Origin: Streptomyces sp. NRRL B-24484
Lineage (GTDB): Bacteria; Actinomycetota; Actinomycetes; Streptomycetales; Streptomycetaceae
Assembly: GCF_000717715.1 (NCBI RefSeq)
Contig: NZ_JOAI01000005.1
Coordinates: 186,001-250,000 of the forward strand
Direction of reading: 5' to 3'
Length of the DNA: 64,000 nucleotides
Every line of letters begins with the position of its first letter. Position 1 is the first letter of the stretch. A model generated the notes under the pieces. That model ran no database searches, had not been told where the DNA came from, and saw only the letters and a list, made by a program, of their open reading frames with translations. Shown here piece by piece: positions 1 to 8,591 of this stretch. Both the position numbers and the translations under genes were made by a program.

Positions 1-1637
1 GGCGGGACGCCGCCGGGCGGCGGGACGAGCTGCGGGCCGCGCTCGCCGGCGCCGAGCAGCAGGAGCGGGACGCCCACGACCTGGCGCTCACCGCCCGGGC
101 GACCGCCCTCGACCTGCAGGAGCGCCGACTCGCCGGCATGGCGGCGGAACTCGCTGGCGCACTGCGCGCGGGCAGTCCCTGCCGGGTGTGCGGCGCGGCC
201 GAGCACCCGGCCCCGGCCCGGCCCGGCGAGGGGCAGGTGACGGCCGGGGACCAGCGGCGCGCCGCCGCCGCGCAGGCCGACGCCGAGCAGCGGCTGGAGG
301 ACGTCCGGCGCAGGGTCGCCGGGCTGCGGGCCGACGAGTCCGCGGCCCGGGCCGTCGCCGGGGAGACGGCCCGTGGGGAACTCGACGCCCGGTCGGCGGC
401 GGTCGAGGCGGAGCGGTCGGCCGCCGTCCGGCAGGCCGACGCGCTCGGCGCCGCCGTCCGGCGGATCGAGCAGCTCACCTCCGAGCAGCGCCGCCGCGAG
501 GAGCAGTTGCGCTCCGGTGGTGCCGACGCCGCCGCGGCCGGCGCCAGGCTGCAGGACCTCGCCGCGGAGCGGATCCGGCTCGCCGGGCAGGTCGCCGAGG
601 CCCGGGGCGACGCCCCCTCGGTGGCCGCCCGGGCCCGGCAGCTGGACGAGGACGCCCGGGCGGTGGCCGCGGCCCTGGACGCGGTGCACGCCGCCGCGGA
701 GACGGCCGCCCGGCTGGCCGAGGCCGAGCAGGAGCTGCTGCGGGCCACCGCCGAGGCCGGGTTCGCCTCCCCCGACGGGGCGCGCGCCGCGCTGCTGCCC
801 GCGGCGGACCGGACGGCGTTGGAGGCACGGCTGGCGGCGCACGACCGGGCGGCGGCCGCGGCCGAGGCCGAGCTGGTCCTCCCGGAGCTGGTGGCCGCCG
901 CGGCGCTGCCGCCCGCCGACCCCGCGGCGGCGGCCGCCGGGCAGGAACGGACCGGCGACCGGCTGCAGCGGGCCGCCGCCGAGGCCGGCGCCGCGGAGCG
1001 GCGGTGCGCCGCGCTGGCCCGGATCGGTGCCGACCTGGCGGGGCTGGCCGCGGCGCTCGCGCCCGAGCTCGCCGAGTTCGGCCGGATCAGCCGGCTCGCC
1101 GCCCTGGTGGCCGGCGCCCCGGCGGAGAACGCGTTGCGGATGCGCCTGGAGTCGTACGTGCTGGCGGCCCGGCTGGAGCAGGTCGCCGAGGCGGCGAGCG
1201 CCCGGCTGGTACGGATGTCGGGCGGCCGTTACACGCTGGTGCACAGCGACGGCCCGGTGGCCGGCACCAAGCGCTCCGGTCTGTCGCTGCGGGTGGTCGA
1301 CGCCTGGACGGGCCGGGACCGGGACACCGCGACGCTCTCCGGCGGCGAGAGCTTCTTCGCCTCGCTGGCCCTGGCCCTCGGCCTGGCCGACGTGGTGACG
1401 GACGAGGCGGGCGGCATGCCGCTGGACACGCTCTTCATCGACGAGGGCTTCGGCAGCCTCGACGAGCAGACCCTGGAGGAGGTCATGGACGTCCTCGACG
1501 GCCTGCGCGAGCGGGACCGCGCCGTCGGCATCGTCAGCCACGTCGCCGACCTGCGCAGCCGGATCCCCTCCCAGCTGCTGGTGCGCAAGCAGCGGCACGG
1601 TTCGACCCTGGCCGTCGCCGACCGCGAGGACGCCTGA
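1..1637 (+). CDS. sbcC: SbcC-like exonuclease ATPase subunit, C-terminal part (5' end outside window)
   Basis: The frame is open from base 3 with no start inside the window, so this is the C-terminal 544 residues of a longer SMC-like protein; SbcC proteins are usually about 1000 residues. It begins in Ala/Arg/Glu-rich coiled coil, then has a C-R-V-C-G zinc-hook motif at about 180-191, a second long coiled coil to about 1100, and an ATPase lobe: signature LSGGESFF near 1338 and Walker B LDTLFIDEGFGSLDE near 1420-1465, followed by the D-loop and a switch histidine (IVSHVADL). SbcC pairs with SbcD as an ATP-dependent nuclease that opens hairpins and trims DNA ends at replication forks. An sbcD gene would be expected just upstream, outside the window. 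The assignment is firm because hook, signature and Walker B are all present. Confidence 0.93.
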   Translation, partial: RDAAGRRDELRAALAGAEQQERDAHDLALTARATALDLQERRLAGMAAELAGALRAGSPCRVCGAAEHPAPARPGEGQVTAGDQRRAAAAQADAEQRLEDVRRRVAGLRADESAARAVAGETARGELDARSAAVEAERSAAVRQADALGAAVRRIEQLTSEQRRREEQLRSGGADAAAAGARLQDLAAERIRLAGQVAEARGDAPSVAARARQLDEDARAVAAALDAVHAAAETAARLAEAEQELLRATAEAGFASPDGARAALLPAADRTALEARLAAHDRAAAAAEAELVLPELVAAAALPPADPAAAAAGQERTGDRLQRAAAEAGAAERRCAALARIGADLAGLAAALAPELAEFGRISRLAALVAGAPAENALRMRLESYVLAARLEQVAEAASARLVRMSGGRYTLVHSDGPVAGTKRSGLSLRVVDAWTGRDRDTATLSGGESFFASLALALGLADVVTDEAGGMPLDTLFIDEGFGSLDEQTLEEVMDVLDGLRERDRAVGIVSHVADLRSRIPSQLLVRKQRHGSTLAVADREDA

Positions 1638-1703
1638 CGGCCGGGCCACTCCCCCGGGTCCCTCCGGCCGGCAGCCGGTCGGAGCCGGGCAGGCACCCTC
1701 GGT

Positions 1704-1764
1704 GTGACGGACGGTCAGCCGGCGCCGGGCGGAGCGGAACCGTCGGCGTGACGGACGGTCAGCC
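1704..1764. repeat. Two 17-bp direct copies of GTGACGGACGGTCAGCC
   Basis: GTGACGGACGGTCAGCC occurs at 1704-1720 and again at 1748-1764; the second copy runs into the stop codon of the minus-strand gene ending at 1759. A close variant, GTGACGGTCCGTCAGCC, lies at 6153-6169 just after another gene end. The core is a partial dyad (TGAC...GTCA). They sit between convergent gene ends, so a role in termination is possible, but no long stem is formed. Confidence 0.5.
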
Positions 1765-1986
1765 CGTGCAGGCGATCCGCTGGGCCTGCTGCCAGGTGCA
1801 GACGGCGCAGAGCGTCGAGCCGGTGTGGTCGGCCGGGTACTCGGTCGGCTCGCCGCACAGCACGCAGTCCGCGCGCGGGCCCGGGCCGGCCGCGGGGGTG
1901 AGTCCCTGCACGGCCTGATCGGCGGCGGGGGCGAGCTCGCAGACGGCGTCCGTCGGGGCTGCGGTGGAGGTGTCGGGCTCGGTCAT
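1759..1986 (-). CDS. Small cysteine-rich (zinc-knuckle-like) protein, 75 aa
   Basis: A 75-residue protein with an acidic, Thr/Ala-rich N-terminal half and a C-terminal cluster C-V-L-C ... C-A-V-C (about residues 41-63), the spacing expected of a small treble-clef or zinc-ribbon metal site. It ends with an IACTG tail that adds one more cysteine. It has no signal peptide or membrane segment. A purine-rich stretch (GGAAGGCGACC in mRNA sense) precedes the ATG. It lies convergent to the sbcC-like gene and upstream of yjbQ on the same strand. The function is not recognised; a structural zinc protein or adaptor is the most that can be said. The paired CxxC motifs argue that the frame is real rather than a GC-rich shadow. 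Confidence 0.6.
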   Translation of the reverse strand: MTEPDTSTAAPTDAVCELAPAADQAVQGLTPAAGPGPRADCVLCGEPTEYPADHTGSTLCAVCTWQQAQRIACTG

Positions 1987-2086
1987 GGTCGCCTTCCTCG
2001 GTGGTGGTGCGGTGCCCGGGGCCGCCCCGGGCGGGGGTGCGGTGCCGGCACCGTCGTCAACGCCGGGCTGCGGTCGGGCATGCCCG

Positions 2087-2509
2087 TCAGCCGAGGAAGC
2101 TGAGCCGGACCGTCCGCCGCGGGTTGTCGACGTTGGTGTCGACGAGGACGACGGACTGCCAGATGCCGAGCGCGAGCTTGCCGCCGATCACCGGCAGGGT
2201 GGCGTGCGGGGCGACCAGCCCGGGCAGCACGTGGTCGCGGCCGTGGCCCGGCGTGCCGTGCCGGTGCCGCCAGCGGCCGTCGGCGGGCAGCAGGTCGCGG
2301 AGCACGGCGAGCAGGTCGTCGTCGCTGCCGGCACCGGTCTCGATGACGGCGATGCCCGCGGTGGCGTGCGGGACGAAGACGTTGAGCAGCCCGTCGCGGC
2401 CGGCGGCCGCGGTGGTGAGGAAGGCCGCGCAGCGCTCGGTGATGTCGAGGGCGACCTCGCCGGTACCGGTGGTGGTCTCGAAGGTCAGCGTGTGGAAGGT
2501 GTCCGCCAT
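2087..2509 (-). CDS. yjbQ: YjbQ family protein (secondary thiamine-phosphate synthase enzyme)
   Basis: The 140-residue product has the UPF0047/YjbQ fold signatures: a C-terminal run GIWQSVVLVDTNVDNPRRTV and, in the middle, VFVPHATAGIAVIE followed by the HRHGTPGHGRDH metal-like histidine cluster. Family members are about 130-145 residues, so length fits. Members of the family have weak thiamine-phosphate synthase activity in vitro; their main cellular job is unsettled. A longer frame upstream was rejected: the ATG at 2507-2509 (MADTFHT) starts where family members start. Probably monocistronic, with a hairpin (2581-2609) separating it from the next upstream gene on the same strand. Confidence 0.88.
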   Translation of the reverse strand: MADTFHTLTFETTTGTGEVALDITERCAAFLTTAAAGRDGLLNVFVPHATAGIAVIETGAGSDDDLLAVLRDLLPADGRWRHRHGTPGHGRDHVLPGLVAPHATLPVIGGKLALGIWQSVVLVDTNVDNPRRTVRLSFLG

Positions 2510-2580
2510 GGGGCCATCCTGACGCATGGCCGCCGCGGACCGGCGGATGTCCCGGGGAGTGGGACGGAGGCACGACAAAG

Positions 2581-2609
2581 ACCCGGCGGACGGTGACTGT
2601 CCGTCGGGT
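2581..2609 (-). terminator. Stem-loop, probable terminator of the 91-aa gene
   Basis: ACCCGGCGGAC (2581-2591), a 7-base loop, then GTCCGTCGGGT (2599-2609) form an 11-bp stem with one mismatch. It lies 61 bases past the stop of the minus-strand gene at 2670-2945 and before yjbQ. There is no U-tract, as is usual in streptomycetes. Confidence 0.55.
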
Positions 2610-2669
2610 CGTCGGCCGGGCAGCGCCCGGCCGGTGCGCGGCGCCCGCTGCCGGGCCGCCGCCGCGCTG

Positions 2670-2945
2670 CTAGTGCCGGCTGCCGAACAGGCTGCGGCGC
2701 AGGCGGCGCAGCGGAGTGAGCAGCGACACCCGGGCGGTGCGCCGGGGCGCGGCCTGCGTGCCGGTCGCACCGGTACCGCGCGGCGTGAGCTCCCTTATCA
2801 GGCCGAGGGCCTCGGCCGTGTCGACCGTCGAGAGCGCGGGCGCGCCGAGCACGGCCAGGTGGCGTTCGATCCGGCGGCCGGTCGTGCCGACACCGCACTG
2901 GATCGCCGGCACTCGCGGCCGCGGTCGCACTTGCATCTGTTCCAT
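2670..2945 (-). CDS. Hypothetical 91-aa basic protein
   Basis: The frame starts at an ATG preceded by a purine-rich AGGGGTGGG about 4 bases upstream and ends before the hairpin at 2581-2609. The product is short and basic, with a middle section HLAVLGAPALSTVDTAEALGLIRELTPRG that looks like a small amphipathic helical unit and a basic tail LLTPLRRLRRSLFGSRH. It has no signal peptide, membrane span or cysteine motif. No family is recognised. Support is the good RBS, the downstream hairpin and a believable amino-acid composition for one end-to-end frame; an opposing longer plus-strand frame over the same bases has low-complexity Arg/Gly-rich composition and is not credible. Confidence 0.5.
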   Translation of the reverse strand: MEQMQVRPRPRVPAIQCGVGTTGRRIERHLAVLGAPALSTVDTAEALGLIRELTPRGTGATGTQAAPRRTARVSLLTPLRRLRRSLFGSRH

Positions 2946-3910
2946 CGTTTCCCACCCCTACGAGGCGCCAGGGCCGTGAGGCGAAGACTATCCGTGAGTG
3001 GCTCTCCGCGCGCAAGCGTCCTGGTGTTCTGCCACCGTATCGTGCGAACGGATCTGACACTTCACCAGACGGCCGTGGCCTCGGTCACGACTGGGCATCG
3101 ATCATCTCCGACACAGCACCGCAGGTCGGGCATATCGGGCGCGCTTCAAACCTGCGGTCGGCAGCACGCCGAGTGCCGGAGCCGCGTACGGCGGCACGGG
3201 CCCGGCGCGCAGGGGGCGGGGAGAGCTCCGGGGGTGCGGCCCGCGGGCAGCCCGCGCGGGTGACGACCCGGCCGGACGGGTCACCGGTGCGGGTGAGAGT
3301 GCGGCCGGCCCGAACCGGGTGGTGCGGGCAGCCCGAACCGGCTGGTGCGGCATCGGCCGGGCCCCTCGGGCGGCACCCCGGAGGCCTGCCGTCACTGCAT
3401 TCACAACTTGAACGCGTCTGAGGGATTGACGCGGCGGAAACCTACAAGCAATATTTCCTCAGACACGGAGTTCCCGAGCCACCCCTCGAGACTCCTGTCG
3501 AATGAGTTCGACAGATGAAGAAAACTTCCGACACCTGCTGAGTCACTGTCCGGCCGTCTCGACGCTGCGGCGGCCCGACTCAGGTGCGGTGACGGACCGG
3601 CGGTCGGTCGTTGAGGGTCGGCCGGACCGCCAAACCGGACTGCCGGTGCCGCCGCTCGCACGGCGCGGCACCGGCGGTCGCGTTTTCCGGCCGCCGTCCG
3701 GGGCCGCTGCCCAGTCCCCGGACGGCGGGCCGCGACGCCCGCGCCCCTCGGCGCCCGCCACCCGTTCACGGTCCGAAGCAATCATTCCGGGACACGCCCC
3801 GACACCCCGACGATCACTTTCCGTCAACCGATCGTCCACCTGTGCTGGCTACAGTGGTTTCACCGGGCGAGCAGCCGCCGACCCACTGTCCTGCGCGGAG
3901 TGACACGAGC
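2946..3910. other. 965-bp intergenic region, no convincing gene
   Basis: Several open frames cross this stretch on both strands but all have shadow-like Arg/Pro/Gly-rich composition and no RBS. Base composition drops in patches (about 2985-3120 and 3410-3545), which fits promoters for the diverging genes. A perfect stem-loop at 3495-3514 is the only strong structure seen. No tRNA, riboswitch or mobile element was recognised. Confidence 0.6.
3495..3514. promoter_or_regulatory. Isolated perfect inverted repeat CTGTCGAA-N4-TTCGACAG
   Basis: Eight-base arms around TGAG, at 3495-3502 and 3507-3514, in a locally AT-richer stretch. It is about 400 bp upstream of the GT2/TagF-like gene and not next to any gene end, so an operator or leader structure is more likely than a terminator. 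Purpose unknown. Confidence 0.35.
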
Positions 3911-6133
3911 GTGAGCCTCCTCCTCAGCATCGTCCTGCCGGTCCACGGAGTGGAGCGCTTCCTCCCCGAGTGCCTGGACTCCCTGCGCGCGGAGACCGCC
4001 GCACCGGGCGAGGTGGAGATCATCGCGGTGGACGACCGCTCCCCCGACGGCTGCGGGGCGCTCCTCGACCGGTACGCGGCCGTCGACCCCCGGCTGCACG
4101 TCCTCCACCTCACCGAGAACCGGGGCCTGGGCGGCGCCCGCGAGGCGGGCCTCGCCGAGGCCGGCGGCCGCTGGGTCTGGTTCGTCGACAGCGACGACCG
4201 GCTGCTCGACGGCGCCCTCGACGCCGTCCTCGCCGAGCTGCGCGCCGAGGAGGAGCGGGCCGCCGCCGGGCAGCCCCCCGCCGACGTGCTGCTCACCGAC
4301 TTCGTGCACGTCTACGGCGACGGCGGCACCGAGCCCAACCCCTGGCACCACCACCTGACCGGGCCGGAGCTTGCCGCCGGCTGCACCGCGGCCGACCACC
4401 CCGACCTGCTGCGCGCCGTGATGGCGGTGTGGAACAAGGTGCTCCGCCGCGACTACCTGCTGGGCCTCGGCGTCTCCTTCGGCCGCGGCTACTACGAGGA
4501 CATCTCCGTCACCTACCCCGCGCTGCTCGCCGCCGGCCGGCTGCGGTTCCTGGACCTCCCCTGCTACGCCTACCGCCGCGGCCGCCCGGGCGCGATCACC
4601 AGCACCCCGTCCGCGAAGCACGCCGACGCCTTCGCCCAGTACGAGGAGATCTTCGCCTTCCTGGACCGGCGGCCGAGCCCGCTGCGCGCGACCGTCTTCG
4701 AGCGCACCGTCCGGCAGTCCCTCACGGTGTACGACACGCCCGGCCTGGTGCCGTCGGCGATGCGACCGGAGTTCTTCCGCCGGATCAGCGCGCACATCGC
4801 GCGGCACCGCCCGCCCGGCCACGTCTTCCCGCGCGGGCCGCGCGGCCTGCCGCACCGGCTCGCCGCCCGCGGAGCCCGCCGCTCCTACGACGAGCTCCGC
4901 CGCACCCGGGCCCTGCCGGCCGCCGCCCGCCGCGGCACCCGGGCCCTGGGACCGGCCGTCCGACGGGCGGTGCGCGGCGGCGCCCGGTTCGCCGCCTACA
5001 ACGCCTTCCGCCGGCTGCCGCTGGACGAGCACCTCGCCGTCTACGCCGCCTACTGGCACCGCGGCTACGCCTGCAACCCGGCCGCCATCTACGAGCGGGC
5101 CCGCGAACTGGCCCCGCAGATCCGCGGGGTGTGGGTGGTGGAGACCGACGCGCAGGCTGCCGCGCTGCCGCCGGGGGTGCCCCACGTCGTGCTGAACACC
5201 CCGGCCCACCTGCGCGCGATGGCGACCGCCAAGTACTTCGTCAACAACGTCAACTTCCCGCACGTCCCGGGCAAGCGGCCGGGCTCGGTGCACCTGCAGA
5301 CCCAGCACGGCACCCCGCTCAAGAGCATGGGGATGGACCTGAGGGACCATCCGATCGCCGCGGACGGCATGGACTTCCACCGCCTCCAGGAGGCCGTCGA
5401 CCGCTGGGACTACCTGGTCTCCCCCAATCCGCACACAAGCGAGCACTTCGCCCGGGCCTACCCCGGGCGGTACCGGATACTGGAGACCGGCTACCCGCGC
5501 AACGACCGGCTGGCGCTGGCGACCGCCGGCGAGTGCGCCGCCGCCCGCGAGGTGCTCGGCGTCCCGGCCGGGCAGCGCACGGTGCTGTACGCGCCGACCC
5601 ACCGGGAGGCCCGCGGCGGCTACCTGCCGCTGCTCGACCTGCCCGAACTGGCCCGCCGGCTCGGCCCCGGCCACACCCTGCTGGTACGCACCCACTACTT
5701 CCACACCGGCGGCCCGGGCGACCTCTCCACCGGACCGGACGCGGCCCGGATCGTGGACGTCTCCGGCCACCCGGTGGTCGAGGAGCTGTACCTCGCCTCG
5801 GACGCGCTGGTCACCGACTACTCCTCGATGATGTTCGACTACGCCGTACTGGACCGGCCGATCGCCCTCTTCGCCCCGGACTGGGACGAGTACCGGTCCG
5901 TCCGCGGCGTCTACTTCGACCTGCTCGCCGAGCCGCCCGGTCCGGTCGCCACCACCACCGGGCAGGTGGCCGACGCCCTGCTGGCCGGCGACCCCGAGCC
6001 GCGGCTGCGGGCGCGCTTCCGCGAGCGGTTCTGCCCGTGGGACGACGGGCACGCCGCCGAACGCGTCGTCCGGGAGGTCTTCCCGACCACGGCGCCGGGC
6101 ACCGCTGCGGACCGCCGGGTGCTCACCGCCTGA
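3911..6133 (+). CDS. Bifunctional glycosyltransferase family 2 / CDP-glycerol:glycerophosphate glycerophosphotransferase (TagF-like)
   Basis: The 740-residue protein has two parts. Residues 2-250 are a GT-A glycosyltransferase: SIVLPVHGVERFLPECLDSL at the start, VDDRSPDG, then VDSDDR (the DxD-type metal site, about residue 92-97). Residues about 370-735 match the TagB/TagF fold: QHGTPLKSMG (His near 467), the phosphate-binding region, and a C-terminal DYSSMMFDYAVLDRP motif near 635. Such enzymes build wall teichoic or related glycerol-phosphate polymers at the inner membrane face, moving glycerophosphate from CDP-glycerol. The GTG at 3911 has GGAG about 10 bases upstream and starts exactly at the GT2 beta strand; the frame runs 300 bases further upstream but that part is low-complexity. 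It is followed by a short dyad at 6154-6166 (TGACGGTCCGTCA). Confidence 0.85.
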   Translation: MSLLLSIVLPVHGVERFLPECLDSLRAETAAPGEVEIIAVDDRSPDGCGALLDRYAAVDPRLHVLHLTENRGLGGAREAGLAEAGGRWVWFVDSDDRLLDGALDAVLAELRAEEERAAAGQPPADVLLTDFVHVYGDGGTEPNPWHHHLTGPELAAGCTAADHPDLLRAVMAVWNKVLRRDYLLGLGVSFGRGYYEDISVTYPALLAAGRLRFLDLPCYAYRRGRPGAITSTPSAKHADAFAQYEEIFAFLDRRPSPLRATVFERTVRQSLTVYDTPGLVPSAMRPEFFRRISAHIARHRPPGHVFPRGPRGLPHRLAARGARRSYDELRRTRALPAAARRGTRALGPAVRRAVRGGARFAAYNAFRRLPLDEHLAVYAAYWHRGYACNPAAIYERARELAPQIRGVWVVETDAQAAALPPGVPHVVLNTPAHLRAMATAKYFVNNVNFPHVPGKRPGSVHLQTQHGTPLKSMGMDLRDHPIAADGMDFHRLQEAVDRWDYLVSPNPHTSEHFARAYPGRYRILETGYPRNDRLALATAGECAAAREVLGVPAGQRTVLYAPTHREARGGYLPLLDLPELARRLGPGHTLLVRTHYFHTGGPGDLSTGPDAARIVDVSGHPVVEELYLASDALVTDYSSMMFDYAVLDRPIALFAPDWDEYRSVRGVYFDLLAEPPGPVATTTGQVADALLAGDPEPRLRARFRERFCPWDDGHAAERVVREVFPTTAPGTAADRRVLTA

Positions 6134-6330
6134 CACCGCCCCGGCGCACCGGGTGACGGTCCGTCAGCCTACCGTGTCCGGCTGTGCGACCGCACAGCTG
6201 CACAGCGTGACGAGGATCTCGGTCGACCCGCCCCGGGAGGGAGTGGACGGGCGCCGGGGTGCATGTCGTAATGTGCGGACTGATCCCGCGCCGACCGGTC
6301 GGGACACCGTCGGCCGGCCAGGGAGGGCCC

Positions 6331-7002
6331 ATGCTCAACCTCATCACGAAGCTCGTGCTCAAGCCGCTGGCGAAGACCGTCTACCGGCCGGTCGTCGAGG
6401 GCCTGGAGCACGTGCCTCGCAAGGGTGGGGTGATCCTGGCCAGCAACCACCTGTCCTTCATCGACAGCGTGGTGATCCCGCTGACGGCCCCGCGCCAGGT
6501 GTATTTCCTGGCCAAGGCCGAGTACTTCACCGGCACCGGGCTCAAGGGCGCGGTCTCCCGCGCGTTCTTCACCTCGGTGATCAACGCGGTGCCGGTCGAG
6601 CGCGGCGAGATCCGCGCCGCCGCCGCCTCGCTGGAGCAGGCGCTGGAGATCCTGAACGACGGCAAGGCCTTCGGCATCTACCCGGAGGGGACCCGCTCGC
6701 TGGACGGCCGGCTCTACAAGGGCAAGACGGGCGTGGCCTGGCTGGCGCTGACCGCCGGCGTCCCGGTCGTCCCGGTCGCCCTGGAGGGCCCGCAGGAGAT
6801 CCTGCCGGTCGGCCGGCGGATCCCGCGGATCCGCCGGGTGACGGTCCGGTTCGGCAAGCCGCTGCACTTCCCCGAGCTGCACGGCCAGGCCCGTTCGGCC
6901 CGGGCCCGCCGCCAGGTCACCGACGAGGTGATGGCGGCGATCCACGAGCTGTCCGGCCAGGAGCTGGCCGAGGCCTACAACGAGGCGCCGAAGGCCGCCT
7001 GA
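6331..7002 (+). CDS. plsC: 1-acyl-sn-glycerol-3-phosphate acyltransferase (PlsC family)
   Basis: The 223-residue protein carries the family blocks in order: N39-H40-LSFI-D45 (HX4D catalytic dyad), the GAVSRAFF stretch leading to block II, PEGTR at 118-122 that binds the glycerol phosphate, and a later VPVALEGP block. The enzyme adds the second acyl chain to lysophosphatidate at the membrane. The ATG at 6331 has GGGAGG about 5-9 bases upstream; the frame extends further up without an RBS. Its last 28 bases overlap the convergent hydrolase gene ending at 6975, so the two transcripts are antisense at their 3' ends. Confidence 0.92.
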   Translation: MLNLITKLVLKPLAKTVYRPVVEGLEHVPRKGGVILASNHLSFIDSVVIPLTAPRQVYFLAKAEYFTGTGLKGAVSRAFFTSVINAVPVERGEIRAAAASLEQALEILNDGKAFGIYPEGTRSLDGRLYKGKTGVAWLALTAGVPVVPVALEGPQEILPVGRRIPRIRRVTVRFGKPLHFPELHGQARSARARRQVTDEVMAAIHELSGQELAEAYNEAPKAA

Positions 7003-7856
7003 TCCCGGTCGCGGCCGAGGAAGGCCGCCAGGCGGGCGTTCAGCCCGTCCGCGCCCACCGCGGGCAGTCCGTGGTGGGTCGCCCCCTCCAGCACCGCCAC
7101 CTCGCCGCCCGGCAGCGCCCCGCGCGCCGCCGCGGCGACCTTCCGCGCGTCGTGCGCCCCGCTGCGGTCGGCCACCAGCACCAGCACGGGGCCGTGCAGC
7201 GCGGCGGCGTCCGGCCGGGGCAGCCGCAGCGGCCGGGCCAGGCCGGGCAGCCCGGCGCCGCGGGCGTACACCTCGGCGCAGTCCGGGTCTGCGGTGCCCG
7301 CGGTCTCCCGGGCGAGGAGGGCGAGGGCGCTCGCCCGGGTGGGGCGGAGCAGCAGCGGCAGCGCGCGCAGCACGTAGCCCGGCCGGAAGCCGGCGAAGCA
7401 CTGGGTGGGGTCGACCAGGGCGAGCCGGTCCACCCGCTGCGGCCTGCGCACCGCGTAGTCGAACGCGAGCAGGGCGCCGTAGGAGTGCCCGCACAGGTCG
7501 GCGCGCTCGGCGCCGAGGCCGTCCAGCAGCGCGTCCAGCCACGCGGCGAGGTCCTCGCCGGTGCGCAGCGGCCGTCCGCCGCGGGCGCTGCGTCCGGCGT
7601 CGCCGGGCAGGTCGGCCGCGAGCACCCGGTGCTGCGCGCCGAGAGCGGCGGCGGTGCCGGCCCAGACCGCGCCGGTGGCGCCGCCGCCGGGCAGCAGGAC
7701 GAGCGGCGGCGCACCGGCCGGGCCGTGGGCGTGCACCCGGGTGGTGCCGTGCGGGGTGGGGACGTCGAGTTCGGCGGTGCCGGCCGGCCAGCGGGCCAGC
7801 AGGGCGTCGTAGGCGGCGTCGAAGTCCTGGAGCGGACGGGACTCGGTGGTGGACAC
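6975..7856 (-). CDS. Alpha/beta-fold hydrolase
   Basis: The 293-residue product has the usual hydrolase layout: oxyanion-hole strand LVLLPGGG (about 52-59), nucleophile elbow G-H-S125-Y-G, an acid near VLVADRSGAHD (about 228) and a C-terminal ATHHGLP histidine. The substrate cannot be deduced. The GTG start at 7856 is 94 bases from the divergently transcribed marR-type gene, and the interval holds a perfect inverted repeat (7899-7921), so this hydrolase is the likely target of that regulator. The gene ends inside the 3' end of plsC on the other strand. Confidence 0.85.
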   Translation of the reverse strand: MSTTESRPLQDFDAAYDALLARWPAGTAELDVPTPHGTTRVHAHGPAGAPPLVLLPGGGATGAVWAGTAAALGAQHRVLAADLPGDAGRSARGGRPLRTGEDLAAWLDALLDGLGAERADLCGHSYGALLAFDYAVRRPQRVDRLALVDPTQCFAGFRPGYVLRALPLLLRPTRASALALLARETAGTADPDCAEVYARGAGLPGLARPLRLPRPDAAALHGPVLVLVADRSGAHDARKVAAAARGALPGGEVAVLEGATHHGLPAVGADGLNARLAAFLGRDRDQAAFGASL

Positions 7857-7898
7857 GGTTGACCCCCGGTCGCCTCGGTGACGGTGTCTCGTTGACCA

Positions 7899-7921
7899 AT
7901 TCTCTCGCTGAACGAGAGAAT
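7899..7921. promoter_or_regulatory. Perfect inverted repeat in the hydrolase/marR intergenic region, probable MarR operator
   Basis: ATTCTCTCG (7899-7907) and CGAGAGAAT (7913-7921) are exact inverse repeats around CTGAA. A possible -35 TTGACC at 7892-7897 and -10 GAGAAT at 7916-7921 (spacing 18) would place the dyad inside the marR promoter. The spacing and divergent layout are typical of MarR autoregulation. Confidence 0.6.
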
Positions 7922-7950
7922 AACCCGGAAGGGGCGGTGGAGGAAGGACG

Positions 7951-8439
7951 GTGGGCGCAATGGCGGAGGCACGGCCCGAGGGCCCGGCGATGGAACTGGT
8001 GCACCTGCTGCGCGCGGTGACGGTGGAGTTCGACCTGCTCGGCGCGGAGTTCGCGGGCCGCAACGGCCTGCACCCGACGGACCTGCGGGCGCTGATCCAC
8101 CTGCTGGACGCGGCCCGGGCCGGCGAGACCGTCACCCCGGGCCGCCTCGGCGCGGCGCTGCGGCTCAACTCGGCCGGCACCACCGGCCTGGTCGACCGGC
8201 TGGAGCGACTCGGCCTGGTGGCCCGCACCCGGGACGACCGGGACCGACGCCGGGTGCTGCTCACCGTGGACGAGAAGGCGGTCGGGCTCGGCCGGTCGTT
8301 CTTCGGCCCGCTGATCGGCGCCCTGGTGGGCGCGGCGGACGACTTCGACGCGTCCGAGCTCGCGACCGTCCGCCGCTACCTGACAGCCGCACTGGCGGCC
8401 GCCGCGGCGGCCCGCGAGTCCTCCGCCGGGGGCGCGTAA
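7951..8439 (+). CDS. MarR-family transcriptional regulator
   Basis: The 162-residue protein has the MarR winged-helix pattern: PTDLRALIHLLDA, GRLGAALRLNSAGTTGLVDRLERLGLVAR (recognition helix) and the wing TRDDRDRRRVLLTVDEKA at about 90-110, flanked by helical dimerisation segments. The GTG at 7951 is 7 bases after GGAGG of a GGAGGAAGG stretch; an ATG at 7960 is an alternative. It is divergent from the alpha/beta hydrolase across the dyad at 7899-7921 and probably represses both genes in the absence of a small ligand. A GC-rich hairpin (8445-8467) follows the stop. Confidence 0.88.
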   Translation: MGAMAEARPEGPAMELVHLLRAVTVEFDLLGAEFAGRNGLHPTDLRALIHLLDAARAGETVTPGRLGAALRLNSAGTTGLVDRLERLGLVARTRDDRDRRRVLLTVDEKAVGLGRSFFGPLIGALVGAADDFDASELATVRRYLTAALAAAAAARESSAGGA

Positions 8440-8444
8440 AGCAC

Positions 8445-8467
8445 CTCCCCGCCGAAAGCCGGGGGAG
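8445..8467 (+). terminator. Stem-loop after marR gene
   Basis: CTCCCC (8445-8450) pairs with GGGGAG (8462-8467) and the inner GCC/GGC bases close a GAAA-type loop. It lies just after the stop at 8439. Confidence 0.45.
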
Positions 8468-8591
8468 AACTGCACAGTCCGGAAATGGCGCTGCTGACGA
8501 ATCCGGCTCACCGCCGGTCCGTGCAGTGGCCCGCATCCGAATTGCGCAGTTCCCCGCGCCCCTCGGGGCACGCCCCCCGCGAGGACAGGTC

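Noticed and set aside
188..1918. Long plus-strand frame overlapping the sbcC-like gene
   Set aside because: Low-complexity Arg/Gly-rich translation; the overlapping frame carries zinc hook, signature and Walker B motifs.
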